This document shows, one piece after another, positions 9,312 through 17,050 of a stretch of 64,000 bases of DNA. The notes under the pieces are model-generated. The model was not told the origin of the DNA and did no database searches. It saw only the letters and a program-made list of their open reading frames with translations. How positions within the stretch are numbered: position 1 is the stretch's first letter; the number at the start of each line of letters is the position of its first letter. This DNA is from CAZCVI01 sp964502145 (GTDB lineage: Bacteria; Acidobacteriota; Aminicenantia; UBA2199), in assembly GCA_964502145.1 (NCBI GenBank), contig CAZCVI010000023.1, positions 25,247 through 89,246 on the forward strand, given 5' to 3'. The position numbers and the translations under genes are program-made.

Positions 9312-10403
9312 ATGAATAAATTAATCGCTGTATTAATACTAGTGTTGTCTGGCATGCTGGGTGGTTTTCTATGGGCGGCTGAAGAGGGCCCACGTACCCT
9401 GAACAAAGAAGAGGCGGGTAGATTTGCCCAAATGGCCATGCGCTGCATTTCGCAAGAATACCCCAATAAAATGGATCATGTGATGAACAATGAAAAAGAG
9501 GTGCTCCCCCCGCAAATCCTCCATCCTGCTTTTTATGGTTGTTTTGACTGGCACAGTTCTGTTCATGGCCACTGGTTACTGGTTCGGCTGTTAAAACTAT
9601 TCCCCGATCTGCCGGATGCAGCCAACATTCGTGCGGCACTGAACCGCAACCTGACAGTAGCCAATCTCCGCCAAGAAGTGGCTTACCTGGACAGAAAAGA
9701 GAGTGGCTCTTTTGAACGAACCTACGGCTGGGCCTGGTTGCTTAAACTGGCAGAGGAACTAAATGGCTGGCAAGATGTGGATGGCAAAATATGGCTGCAA
9801 AACATCACGCCCCTGGCCGAAGCTTTTGCGAAACGATACATGGAATTCCTACCCAAACAAGTTTATGCGATTCGTACTGGCGTTCATGCCAACACCGCTT
9901 TTGGCCTTGCTTTTGCTCTGGACTATGCCCGCACTAGCAATAATAAAGCCATGGAAGAGTTGCTGGTGTCACGTAGTTACCACTATTATTATAATAATAC
10001 CAACTGCCCCGCTAACTATGAGCCCGGCGGTGAAGATTTTTTCTCCCCGTGTCTGATGGAAGCATGGCTGATGTTGCGTATCTTAAAACCAGTCGATTTT
10101 ACCCGTTGGTTCCATGAGTTTTTACCCCAGATTCAGGAAGGAAAACCAGCCAGTTTGATAGAACCGGCCATGGTCACTGACCGCACGGACGGCAAATTGG
10201 TTCACCTGGACGGTCTCAACCTCAGCCGTGCGTGGTGTATGAAACAAATCGCCGCAGCCTTGCCCAAAGACGATGCAGCAGTTCCAGCGCTTCTAAAAGC
10301 GTCACAGCAACACGCGACTGACGCGTTAAGTAATATTCACAGTGGCGATTATGCCGGTGAACACTGGCTCGCTTCTTTCGCCGTGTACCTCCTGACTTAT
10401 TAA
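9312..10403 (+). CDS. DUF2891 family secreted protein
   Basis: The 363-residue protein has a signal peptide (MNKLIAVLILVLSGMLGGFLWA) and so acts outside the cytoplasm. The body matches the DUF2891 family: HPAFYGCFDWHSSVHGHWLL near residues 76-95, SFERTYGWAWLLKLAEEL, HANTAFGLAFALDYA, and a C-terminal GDYAGEHWLASFAVYLL. The fold is probably an alpha/alpha barrel like that of glycoside-active enzymes, an inference from the repeated helical motifs. No catalytic function is established for the family. CGGAGG precedes the ATG. It follows the regulator on the same strand but 60 bases apart. Confidence 0.85.
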   Translation: MNKLIAVLILVLSGMLGGFLWAAEEGPRTLNKEEAGRFAQMAMRCISQEYPNKMDHVMNNEKEVLPPQILHPAFYGCFDWHSSVHGHWLLVRLLKLFPDLPDAANIRAALNRNLTVANLRQEVAYLDRKESGSFERTYGWAWLLKLAEELNGWQDVDGKIWLQNITPLAEAFAKRYMEFLPKQVYAIRTGVHANTAFGLAFALDYARTSNNKAMEELLVSRSYHYYYNNTNCPANYEPGGEDFFSPCLMEAWLMLRILKPVDFTRWFHEFLPQIQEGKPASLIEPAMVTDRTDGKLVHLDGLNLSRAWCMKQIAAALPKDDAAVPALLKASQQHATDALSNIHSGDYAGEHWLASFAVYLLTY

Positions 10404-10673
10404 GAATCATGAGCTTGTCCCCGAACAATTCAATGGCTTTTCCCTCTCCTGAATCCACCGCATGAATGTTAAAACCTCATGGGATAAGAATACCACGCCG
10501 AAGAAAAAGATTTGCCCACGAATTACACGAATTATCACGAATATCCGCGAAAAAAGATTTTATTTATCTTTTAATTCGTGTAAATTCGGGAAATTCGTGG
10601 GGGTCTTTTCTTAAATCCGCTCTGATTGTAGTCCCATAGCCTATAACCTGAACAGTTACAAAATCTATTTCAT
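10404..10673. other. Spacer with one hairpin, no gene seen
   Basis: Apart from the hairpin at 10515-10602 the spacer contains no open frame with a ribosome binding site. Confidence 0.4.
10515..10602. repeat. Hairpin built from 9-bp CACGAATTA repeats
   Basis: CCCACGAATTACACGAATTA at the left is matched by AATTCGTGTAAATTCGGG and AAATTCGTGGG at the right. An AT-rich loop of about 23 bases separates the arms. The period is again about 9 bp, as in the hairpin family at 0.5, 40.2, 47.5 and 62.1 kb, but the outer terminal repeat of that family is not seen here. Confidence 0.5.
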
Positions 10674-10835
10674 TTAAGCGAGTTCTTTTTTCACTCGCTC
10701 GGCATTGTCTATCACATATGCCTCAAAAAAGGACAGTACCGCAAATTTGAATATTTCTAATTGGTCAATTAGCTGGATTAATTGTTTGACTGATTCATGC
10801 TTCAAACATGGCTGTGCGGACTGAGAGAAAGCCAT
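10674..10835 (-). CDS. Small hypothetical protein, partner of the XRE-like gene
   Basis: A 53-residue frame starts at ATG 10835 (MAFSQSAQPCLKHESVKQLI), with GGAG ideally placed upstream, and ends ERVKKELA. It is predicted to be mostly helical (QLIQLIDQLEIFKFAVLSFF). It starts 13 bases downstream of the stop of the HTH fragment at 10849-11055, so the two probably formed an operon. I do not recognise the family. A small protein paired with an XRE regulator could be a toxin, antitoxin or accessory subunit. Confidence 0.55.
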   Translation of the reverse strand: MAFSQSAQPCLKHESVKQLIQLIDQLEIFKFAVLSFFEAYVIDNAERVKKELA

Positions 10836-10848
10836 TCGGCATCATCTC

Positions 10849-11055
10849 CTAAAAAAGCGGGTCCCTCCCATACAAGAGATACAGGGGATTAATATTATAT
10901 TGAAGACTCAATTTGTACAAAAAGTCAAATCCAGCGCCTATTTTGCCGCTCTCTAATTCTGAAATATAGCTGGACGATACCTCTATCTTTCCCGCGAACT
11001 CTTTTTGAGTTTTAACTCTGTACAGAGGGCCTTGATTCGTAACCCAAATTCCCAT
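10849..11055 (-). pseudogene. XRE-family HTH regulator, 5' end lost
   Basis: The C-terminal part of an XRE helix-turn-helix domain is clear: TQKEFAGKIEVSSSYISELE, then a GKIGAGFDFLYKLSLQYNIN segment and YLLYGRDPLF. The usual first helix is replaced by an unrelated MGIWVTNQGPLYRVK, and the frame begins exactly where an end of the 1-kb repeat element starts (about 11055). The insertion or a later deletion therefore probably removed the start of the gene. The remaining protein has the recognition helix but lacks a complete domain. Confidence 0.65.
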
Positions 11056-11295
11056 AGGGACTGTTACGAAATAACCTGATCATTTTTGATGTTGTTTGGA
11101 AGAAATCGTATACTTCCATTCTCCATGAAAATCATTCCTTATGATTTCAACGGAGTTGAATTCTCTATCTGAGATTTTAATTCCTTTTTGGTATTGATTT
11201 TTATCGAGTGCGCATTTTGGAGCTCTTATAAATTAAACCGATCATGTTGGTAACGCGGACGAAAATACGATTGGTATATTTCATAACAGCTCTGA
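11055..11295. mobile_element. Truncated copy of the 1-kb terminal-repeat element
   Basis: ACTGTTACGAAATAACCTGA at 11060-11079 and the bases to about 11101 match the 47-bp terminal repeat of the element at 5001-6021. A weak complementary end (ATTTCATAACAGCTCT) lies near 11277-11292. The interior is only about 200 bp, so this would be an internally deleted copy. It abuts the broken XRE gene. Confidence 0.5.
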
Positions 11296-11724
11296 ATCCT
11301 CACTACTCCCCACTAATCTTTTTTTAAAAAACTATCTTCTTTTTCTTGTATTTTTTAGATTAGTGTCGATTAGTGGTTTATATTTTTTACTGGGTTGCCA
11401 GTTGACTCTCCTGATGGTCGTCTGGTATTAGTTATAGAATTTGCCAGTTCATAGTGGCATTATGGCCTGTCCCGTTTGTCCACCTGTCCAAGAAACCTGG
11501 ATTCACTGTTTAATCTTTGAAAACAGGGGCGACCCTTGGGAAGAAGTGAAGATAAAAGGTATAAAAATGAAACCAGATGTCAATCTTTATAAAGATTGAC
11601 ATCCAGAAAGGCTTTTCTATTCAGCATTTTAAAAAAACGTATCCATTTTTATAACTATTGAACAATTTGGGAAAAAAAATGTTATTGTAAGGCTAAATCT
11701 AAAATCTATATGGAGGTATAGAAA
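11296..11724. other. Gene-free region upstream of the M64 operon
   Basis: It includes a dyad CCACTAATC / GATTAGTG around 11308-11373, a partial ACCTGGATTCACTG match (about 11490-11503) to the hairpin-family terminal repeat, and AAATGTCAATCTTTATAAAG dyads near 11576-11600 that can fold into a stem. An A/T-rich tract ending near 11690 probably holds the promoter of the following operon. Confidence 0.35.
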
Positions 11725-12276
11725 ATGCCCAATGAAAAAAATACAAACACATTGGTTTTGAGTCTCACTGGCAGGCGGATATTGTGGGTTTGTTTAATCC
11801 TTTGCCTGTTTGTGAGCATGGAGTTTCTCTCTGGACAGATGAATGCGGGGCCGGAGAAAGCGTATCGCTTGACCATTCAATATCGGAATGGGGCCTTTAA
11901 GGTATTGGAGGTTAAAGAATTGCAGATGGTCATCCCGGTGGTGGTTAAGGAACAAATTCTGGAGGGGAATAAGAATCCAACAGGGTATTGTTTCGAGGTA
12001 TTGGACAGTGATAAAAACGCGGTCTTACGTTCTGATATGCCCGATCCCACGGTCACGTTGTTGGAATATGAAGACCCTGAAAATCCGGGTCACTTGAAAC
12101 ATCAATATATCGAGCACGAAGAGATTGTATTTTCATTGATTGTACCCGCCACTACCAACAGCCGGTTTGTTCATTTTACCCGTCCTGCTACGGGTTACAA
12201 GACGGCTACCCCGGACCAACAGAGACGGGAAGAGCTGGGTGTATTCGAGTTAAAGGAAAAAGGAGGTATCCAATGA
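11725..12276 (+). CDS. Hypothetical exported protein, first gene of M64 peptidase operon
   Basis: The 183-residue protein has a hydrophobic segment at about residues 18-36 (ILWVCLILCLFVSMEFLSG) that serves as signal peptide or anchor. Its mature part is beta-rich (YRLTIQYRNGAFKVLEVKEL) and ends FELKEKGGIQ. TATGGAGGTATAG precedes the ATG. The stop overlaps the start of the M64 peptidase gene by 4 bases (ATGA), so the two are translationally coupled. It may be a chaperone, inhibitor or partner of that peptidase; this is context only. I do not recognise a family. Confidence 0.72.
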   Translation: MPNEKNTNTLVLSLTGRRILWVCLILCLFVSMEFLSGQMNAGPEKAYRLTIQYRNGAFKVLEVKELQMVIPVVVKEQILEGNKNPTGYCFEVLDSDKNAVLRSDMPDPTVTLLEYEDPENPGHLKHQYIEHEEIVFSLIVPATTNSRFVHFTRPATGYKTATPDQQRREELGVFELKEKGGIQ

Positions 12277-14414
12277 AAAAACGAAACTCATACAGTGGGT
12301 TATGGGCGGGGCTGTGGTTGTTGGTGATTTTTTTACCTGTATCTTTATGGGCCGATACAGGGGATGGTTCTGTCGTCAGCGTGACCAAAATTCAGGACAA
12401 TGGTCCAGATACGCTGAGGTTCAATATTGTGATCATGGGTGACGGTTACCGCTCCGCAGAGCTTCCCACATTTGAGACCAAAGCGCAACAAGTGGTGGCA
12501 GCGTTTAATGCTAATATAGCTTTCGGGCATTGTGGCGGCGCCGTCAATTTCTACCGTGTCAATATCGCGTCCACTGAGTCCGGTTCCGACAAACCCTGCA
12601 ACACCCCGCCCATCAGCAAGGCGACATATCTGGATTCCCGGTACTGTCAAGGTGGCACACAGCGATGTATTTGGAGTTCGAATATCGGCTTGATCATTAG
12701 CACCGCCAACAGTGCCACGGCTAACTGGCATTTTATCGTGGTGCTGGTGAACGATGCGGAGCACGGCGGTTGTGCCGGTAGCGGTATTACTTTTTCGTCA
12801 ACCGGCACTGGTTTTACTTCCACGGCCATGCACGAGCTGGGACATGCTCTCGGCGGCTTGGCAGATGAATACGAGTATGGTGGTACTCCTGTTTATAGCG
12901 GCCCGGAACCGGGGGCGGTCAACCTGACTACCCAGATCAGCCGGGAGAATGTGAAGTGGTATGACCTTATCCTGGAGACCACCCCGGTGCCTACCTGGGA
13001 AAGCGTGTCCTGCACCAATACTGTAAATTCCACGGACACCCGGATTGGCACCCATGAAGGCGGGGGATATCATTATTGTGATATTTATCATCCATCGGGT
13101 CAATGCCTGATGCGAATTCTGGGCGTGGAATTCTGCCAGGTTTGCCAACGGCGGATCCAACAGATTTTATTGCCCCATTATTCCACTTCCAATTTGTCCA
13201 TCACTCCCTGGGGGTATTTCAAGAACCCCAAGGTCAATCCGTATTGGCAGACGCCGGACGTGTGGTGCGATAATAATGGGAACAGCATCCAGGAAGCGAA
13301 TGAACCGTCTATTGGGCTAGCAAATAACCATTTGTTTGCCCGCATCAAAAACACGGGCACGCAACCTTCGGGAACATACCAGGTCCGTTTTTCCTATGTG
13401 CCGTACACCACGGTGATTGATCTGGCCAACGAGCAATTAATCCATACTACCAGCCGTCCGTCCCTGGGTGCCGGTGGTACGGATATCGTGGAGGTGAATT
13501 GGAATTTGACCTATGTACCTCCTGCTTTTGCCGGTATCAATCATTTTTGCGTACTCGTGCAAATCATCACCGATGAATGCCCCACCTATGATAATAGTGC
13601 CCAGAATAATTTTTGCAATATCCCGACTACCATAGGGGAACCTGCGCCGATGTCCTTTTACATCAAGAATATTCTGGATGTGAATGCTATTGGTGCCATC
13701 ATGGTGGAACCCAAATTGGACCAGTGGAAAATCACCAGCAATGTCCAGAATCTGGATAACATACCGCTCCGTCCCAACGAGGAGAAACTAATCACCCTTA
13801 AATTTAACTACGAAGGAAAATGCGATCGTGGGATAGACATTTCCGCAAGTGAGAGAATCCAACGTGCCCAAATCTGTGCGCGGGCGAATTTTGATGTTTC
13901 GTTTAAGCTGAATGGTCAGCTTCTTGGCGGTGTGTCCTCGGTAATTATTGTACACCCGCCTGCAGTCCAGCAGCGGAAGTTGGGATTGAGTCTTCATTCA
14001 GGCAAAACATTCCCGCTAAGGGATTTCGATATTGTGTTTGATGGTGGTCTGATGTTTGGCGTTGATGTGGATTATCGTTTGACCTCTCGTTTCTCCCTGT
14101 TGGGGTTGGCCGGGTTGAATCTATTCAATTCATCGTTCCCCAAAGTGGACGACACAAGCTGGTGGAATTTTTCCTTCAACTTCAAATATGAATTGGGCAC
14201 CACTTCTATCCGTCCCTATATTAATGGTGGTCCCGGGATGTATCTTCCCAAGAAGGGGAAAGTAAAACCCGGCTTGAATGTAGGGTGCGGCGTGGACTAC
14301 TCCGTATCACCCCCATTGACTATCGAGAGCGGGGTCAATTATCACCATATTTTTACCGATATCCAGAACACCGGCTTTTTGGTGGCGCATGTGGGGCTGA
14401 TCTTTAACTTTTAA
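12273..14414 (+). CDS. M64-family metallopeptidase with C-terminal outer-membrane-like barrel
   Basis: The 713-residue protein has a signal peptide (residues 1-27) and a peptidase domain with FNIVIMGDGYRSAEL, typical of the M64 (IgA peptidase, PF09471) family. The zinc site HELGHALGGLADEY begins at about residue 187. A CARDB/Ig-like region follows (about 310-460). The last 150 residues (about 565-713) alternate like antiparallel beta strands with aromatic girdles and end in ...LIFNF, the terminal-Phe pattern of outer-membrane barrels. I infer that the peptidase is anchored in or displayed on the outer membrane. Many Cys in the catalytic region suggest disulfides. M64 plus a barrel in one chain is not an arrangement I know. 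Confidence 0.88.
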   Translation: MKKRNSYSGLWAGLWLLVIFLPVSLWADTGDGSVVSVTKIQDNGPDTLRFNIVIMGDGYRSAELPTFETKAQQVVAAFNANIAFGHCGGAVNFYRVNIASTESGSDKPCNTPPISKATYLDSRYCQGGTQRCIWSSNIGLIISTANSATANWHFIVVLVNDAEHGGCAGSGITFSSTGTGFTSTAMHELGHALGGLADEYEYGGTPVYSGPEPGAVNLTTQISRENVKWYDLILETTPVPTWESVSCTNTVNSTDTRIGTHEGGGYHYCDIYHPSGQCLMRILGVEFCQVCQRRIQQILLPHYSTSNLSITPWGYFKNPKVNPYWQTPDVWCDNNGNSIQEANEPSIGLANNHLFARIKNTGTQPSGTYQVRFSYVPYTTVIDLANEQLIHTTSRPSLGAGGTDIVEVNWNLTYVPPAFAGINHFCVLVQIITDECPTYDNSAQNNFCNIPTTIGEPAPMSFYIKNILDVNAIGAIMVEPKLDQWKITSNVQNLDNIPLRPNEEKLITLKFNYEGKCDRGIDISASERIQRAQICARANFDVSFKLNGQLLGGVSSVIIVHPPAVQQRKLGLSLHSGKTFPLRDFDIVFDGGLMFGVDVDYRLTSRFSLLGLAGLNLFNSSFPKVDDTSWWNFSFNFKYELGTTSIRPYINGGPGMYLPKKGKVKPGLNVGCGVDYSVSPPLTIESGVNYHHIFTDIQNTGFLVAHVGLIFNF

Positions 14415-14425
14415 GACCTTTGGGT

Positions 14426-14512
14426 GGGCGGTGCATTCGCTGATTACCTGTGGAACGAACGTCATGTGGAGGTTCCCAGAAGGAATGGCCAGATGCACCG
14501 CCCTTTTTTTTT
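14426..14512 (+). terminator. Rho-independent terminator after M64 gene
   Basis: GGGCGGTGCA (14426-14435) pairs with TGCACCGCCC (14494-14503), followed by nine T. The loop is long (about 58 bases) and can fold further. It lies 12 bases after the M64 stop. Confidence 0.75.
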
Positions 14513-14661
14513 GTCCCGGGAGGTTAGAGGAGATTAGGAGGAGATTAGGGGATCGGCAGGAAAACATTCCGCGGTGGATGCAGGGGGCCACAGGGCCTTG
14601 AAATTTTCTCCAAAATATGATATCTATATTATTTAAAGCGGTTCTATTAAAGGAGATAATC

Positions 14662-15078
14662 ATGGCCATGACATTTAAACAGAGAATGAATGATCTTAAA
14701 TCCTCATTACAATACAGTGAAGACTTTTCCGGCACGGTGCAAAAATTCTTTGCCGCCACCGAAGATAGCGAATTCGGTTTGAGCAAAGCAAAAGATTCGG
14801 AGCTGCTGGAAACCATGCTGGAGAAAGTTCTGGAACAAATCTTCAGGGAACCCAAAATATTTATTCTTAAGATGATGTATATCAAGAAATTCAGTTTCTA
14901 TCATGGTTCCTTTATAACCGACCCGTTCCCCGGCACTATTTTCTATTTCGAAAGCATTCAGATGGGCATGGTAGCCGTACCCACCACCTCTATGGGGGAT
15001 ATCTCTTATCTACGCTTTACGGCGGATATCGTTAAACCCGGTGGTTTCACGGGAACCAAATCTACGCAGACCCATTAA
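14662..15078 (+). CDS. Hypothetical protein
   Basis: This 138-residue protein has no signal peptide. The helical N-terminal half (MAMTFKQRMNDLKSSL...) is followed by a beta-rich half (FSFYHGSFITDPFPGTIFYF, TSMGDISYLRFTADIV). The start at 14662 is chosen over 14617 because AGGAG lies 7 bases upstream. No known family or catalytic motif is visible. A spacer after the terminator suggests its own promoter. Confidence 0.65.
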   Translation: MAMTFKQRMNDLKSSLQYSEDFSGTVQKFFAATEDSEFGLSKAKDSELLETMLEKVLEQIFREPKIFILKMMYIKKFSFYHGSFITDPFPGTIFYFESIQMGMVAVPTTSMGDISYLRFTADIVKPGGFTGTKSTQTH

Positions 15079-15194
15079 AAGGATTATAAAGACGGGGACC
15101 GGTGCTTTACTTCTTTACCTTATAGCAGGACAATGTGTCTGGTTTTGGAACGGTGGCTTCGTGTTCGTTTAAACATTTCAACTCACTCTCCCCT

Positions 15195-15640
15195 GCTTTT
15201 TTCCCAGTGCTTCCGCCATGTGGTATACCATCCAATACCCATTGGTAATCCGTTCCTCCTCCGTCATGCCCCGTTTCAGCATGTCTTATTCCGGGATGTC
15301 TTTATAAAAGTCGGGAGTGGCCGGCGGTGAGTTTGGTTTCAAAGTCCCGCGGGTCGGCGAAAAAGGAAAGAGCATGTTTTTCTTTAACCTTATTTAAAAT
15401 CGCCCGGTGTGCTTCGGCTTTCGTAAACTCGACAAAACGGGGCTTCCAATCGAAATCGCTATCCACGATAAAGCAGAGACAATCTTTGCCCAACTGGATT
15501 GCCAATTCATACTCAATTTGCGTAATGGATTTATCCTCGCCTTTGGGCACATACCCGTAGCGGTGGGCGTAAATACCGATAGAACATACCACATCCCCGG
15601 ATTTCGTCTTTACACACGGTTTCCGGGTCCCAGGGAAAAG
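15195..15640 (-). pseudogene. DUF4062 STAND gene remnant (both ends kept, middle deleted, frameshifted)
   Basis: On the minus strand, PETVCKDEIRGCGMF (near 15580-15625) matches the DUF4062 domain of the gene at 17051-20041. A frameshift follows, then IYAHRYGYVPKGEDKSITQI continues the domain. Its end (PRDFETKLTAG) is joined directly to the C-terminal tail, PDFYKDIPE-stop-DMLKRGMTEEERITNGYW. The NB-ARC and TPR parts, roughly 800 residues, are missing. One frameshift and one in-frame stop show that it is dead. It overlaps the end region of the neighbouring ATPase gene by position only. Confidence 0.8.
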
Positions 15641-15647
15641 AAAAGTT

Positions 15648-16853
15648 CTACTCCGCAGGGGAAAAACCGATTTGAAATATCGGTTCTGCATGGTAAAGAG
15701 TGGTTCGCCCATTTCTTCTGATGGTAATAAACCCATCGGTTTCCAGCTCTTTGGTGACCCGCGAGACATTGGACTGTTGTTTTTGCACGATTTTTGCCAA
15801 CTGGCCCTGACTAATACCGGGATTCGCTATGATGGCCTGGAAAATGGGGTATTGGATAGAAGAACTTCGCAGTTGCTCCACCCGCCGCTTGCCCATCTCA
15901 TGAAAAAAGTACCGCGCATGCTCCAGATGGATGGCGTTTACCAGCGGTTCATTGTAATATTTGACCAGCAATTGGTAGACAATATTTAATATCTCCCTGA
16001 AAGAACCGTGAGAAATATCATAGATATATTTCATGAGCTCTGGCCCAATAGGTAGAACACCTTTCATTTTTGCCATTTTTATACGTAGTTCAAAGGCTTT
16101 TATGATTTCGTCCAGGGATAACGGTTCTACCGCAATCACACTATTGGTGATCTGACTGACCCGTGGCACATAGCTTTTGATAAAATGACCGAGTCCCTCG
16201 TTTCCGCAAATCAACCAACTGATATAGGGTATTTGCAGGGTATCTCTTATTTCGTTAAAAAAATGGATGAGGTCTTCTTTGCTGAAACCATACTGGATAT
16301 CCAGATTATTGACCTGGATAATAATGGGTGTGGGGTGCTGATACACGTCTTGCACCAATTTTCCTATTTCCAGCAAGTCGTGGATCAGGATGGTTTGATT
16401 GATCAAAGCGGAACGGGAGATGGAAGCGCTCTTATTAAAACCGAAACCGGCACCGCTTATCCCCAGGCCAGCTATTTTGATATCGGAGAATTTTTCGCTC
16501 AGTTTTTGCACCATTTTTTGTTTTTGCAGTTTTTTATGGGGGAAATTGTCATGCATGATCTCTTTAATGATGGCTGCTAAAACGATTCCCATAAAGGTGT
16601 CGTTGTCCCATTTGGGTTTGCATGGGATTTCCAGCAGGGGGCTGAAATAAGCGGTTTTTGAATGGCGTACAAAGTTTCCCATCGAGGTCTTGCCCACACC
16701 TATTTCGCCTTCTAAGACAATAACGGATTTATTGGCTAACAAATCCGTCAAGAACCTGGAATGCTCGGAGTGTCCCACAAATAGTTCGAGGTTATTACGC
16801 CCAATAGGGGAGTTGCTGCATATATTGTCCGGTATTTCCCACTTCTCAAACAC
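15648..16853 (-). CDS. AAA/STAND-type ATPase with C-terminal winged HTH
   Basis: The 401-residue protein starts at GTG 16853 behind AGGAGGT. The Walker A is GEIGVGKTSMG (about residues 50-60), and a Walker-B-like IIIQVNNLD follows near residue 200. After helical lid segments, the C-terminal 70 residues form a winged HTH (ISQGQLAKIVQKQQSNVSRV...GFITIRRNGRTTLYH) of the MarR/ArsR style. It probably senses a ligand through the ATPase and binds DNA. Three 25-bp palindromes directly upstream (16876-16988) are the obvious candidate operators for autoregulation. It shares the region with other STAND proteins, so a regulatory role in that defence-like cluster is plausible but unproven. Confidence 0.8.
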   Translation of the reverse strand: MFEKWEIPDNICSNSPIGRNNLELFVGHSEHSRFLTDLLANKSVIVLEGEIGVGKTSMGNFVRHSKTAYFSPLLEIPCKPKWDNDTFMGIVLAAIIKEIMHDNFPHKKLQKQKMVQKLSEKFSDIKIAGLGISGAGFGFNKSASISRSALINQTILIHDLLEIGKLVQDVYQHPTPIIIQVNNLDIQYGFSKEDLIHFFNEIRDTLQIPYISWLICGNEGLGHFIKSYVPRVSQITNSVIAVEPLSLDEIIKAFELRIKMAKMKGVLPIGPELMKYIYDISHGSFREILNIVYQLLVKYYNEPLVNAIHLEHARYFFHEMGKRRVEQLRSSSIQYPIFQAIIANPGISQGQLAKIVQKQQSNVSRVTKELETDGFITIRRNGRTTLYHAEPIFQIGFSPAE

Positions 16854-16875
16854 GTTTACCTCCTGAATTTTTAAA

Positions 16876-16988
16876 ACATATATTAAATAGTAATATATAT
16901 TAAGGAATCGAAAATGGCAATATATATTAAATTTTAATATATATCAAAGACTGGTAAATGTCAATATATATTAAAATTTAATATATAT
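16876..16988. promoter_or_regulatory. Three 25-bp AT palindromes at exact 44-bp spacing
   Basis: Palindromes start at 16876, 16920 and 16964. Each is made of half-sites like ATATATATTAAA and TTTAATATATAT; the second and third are exact reverse complements of each other. The intervening bases are also partly conserved (AAATGGCA / AAATGTCA), giving a 44-bp tandem unit of about four helical turns. The first lies about 20 bases from the GTG start of the wHTH ATPase, where a repressor would block transcription or translation initiation. Confidence 0.75.
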
Positions 16989-17050
16989 GAGGGGCGGGAA
17001 AAGGTGTCAGACCATGAGGGCCACTTCCATTAACAATTAACCATTCTCCA

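Noticed and set aside
15302..15769. 155-codon ORF as an intact DUF4062 protein
   Set aside because: Its first 58 codons are an out-of-frame reading of the neighbouring ATPase gene. The DUF4062 part is frameshifted and stops before the tail.
16876..16988. CRISPR or origin iterons
   Set aside because: Only three palindromic units lie immediately upstream of a wHTH gene. Operators are the simpler explanation, and no replication gene is nearby.
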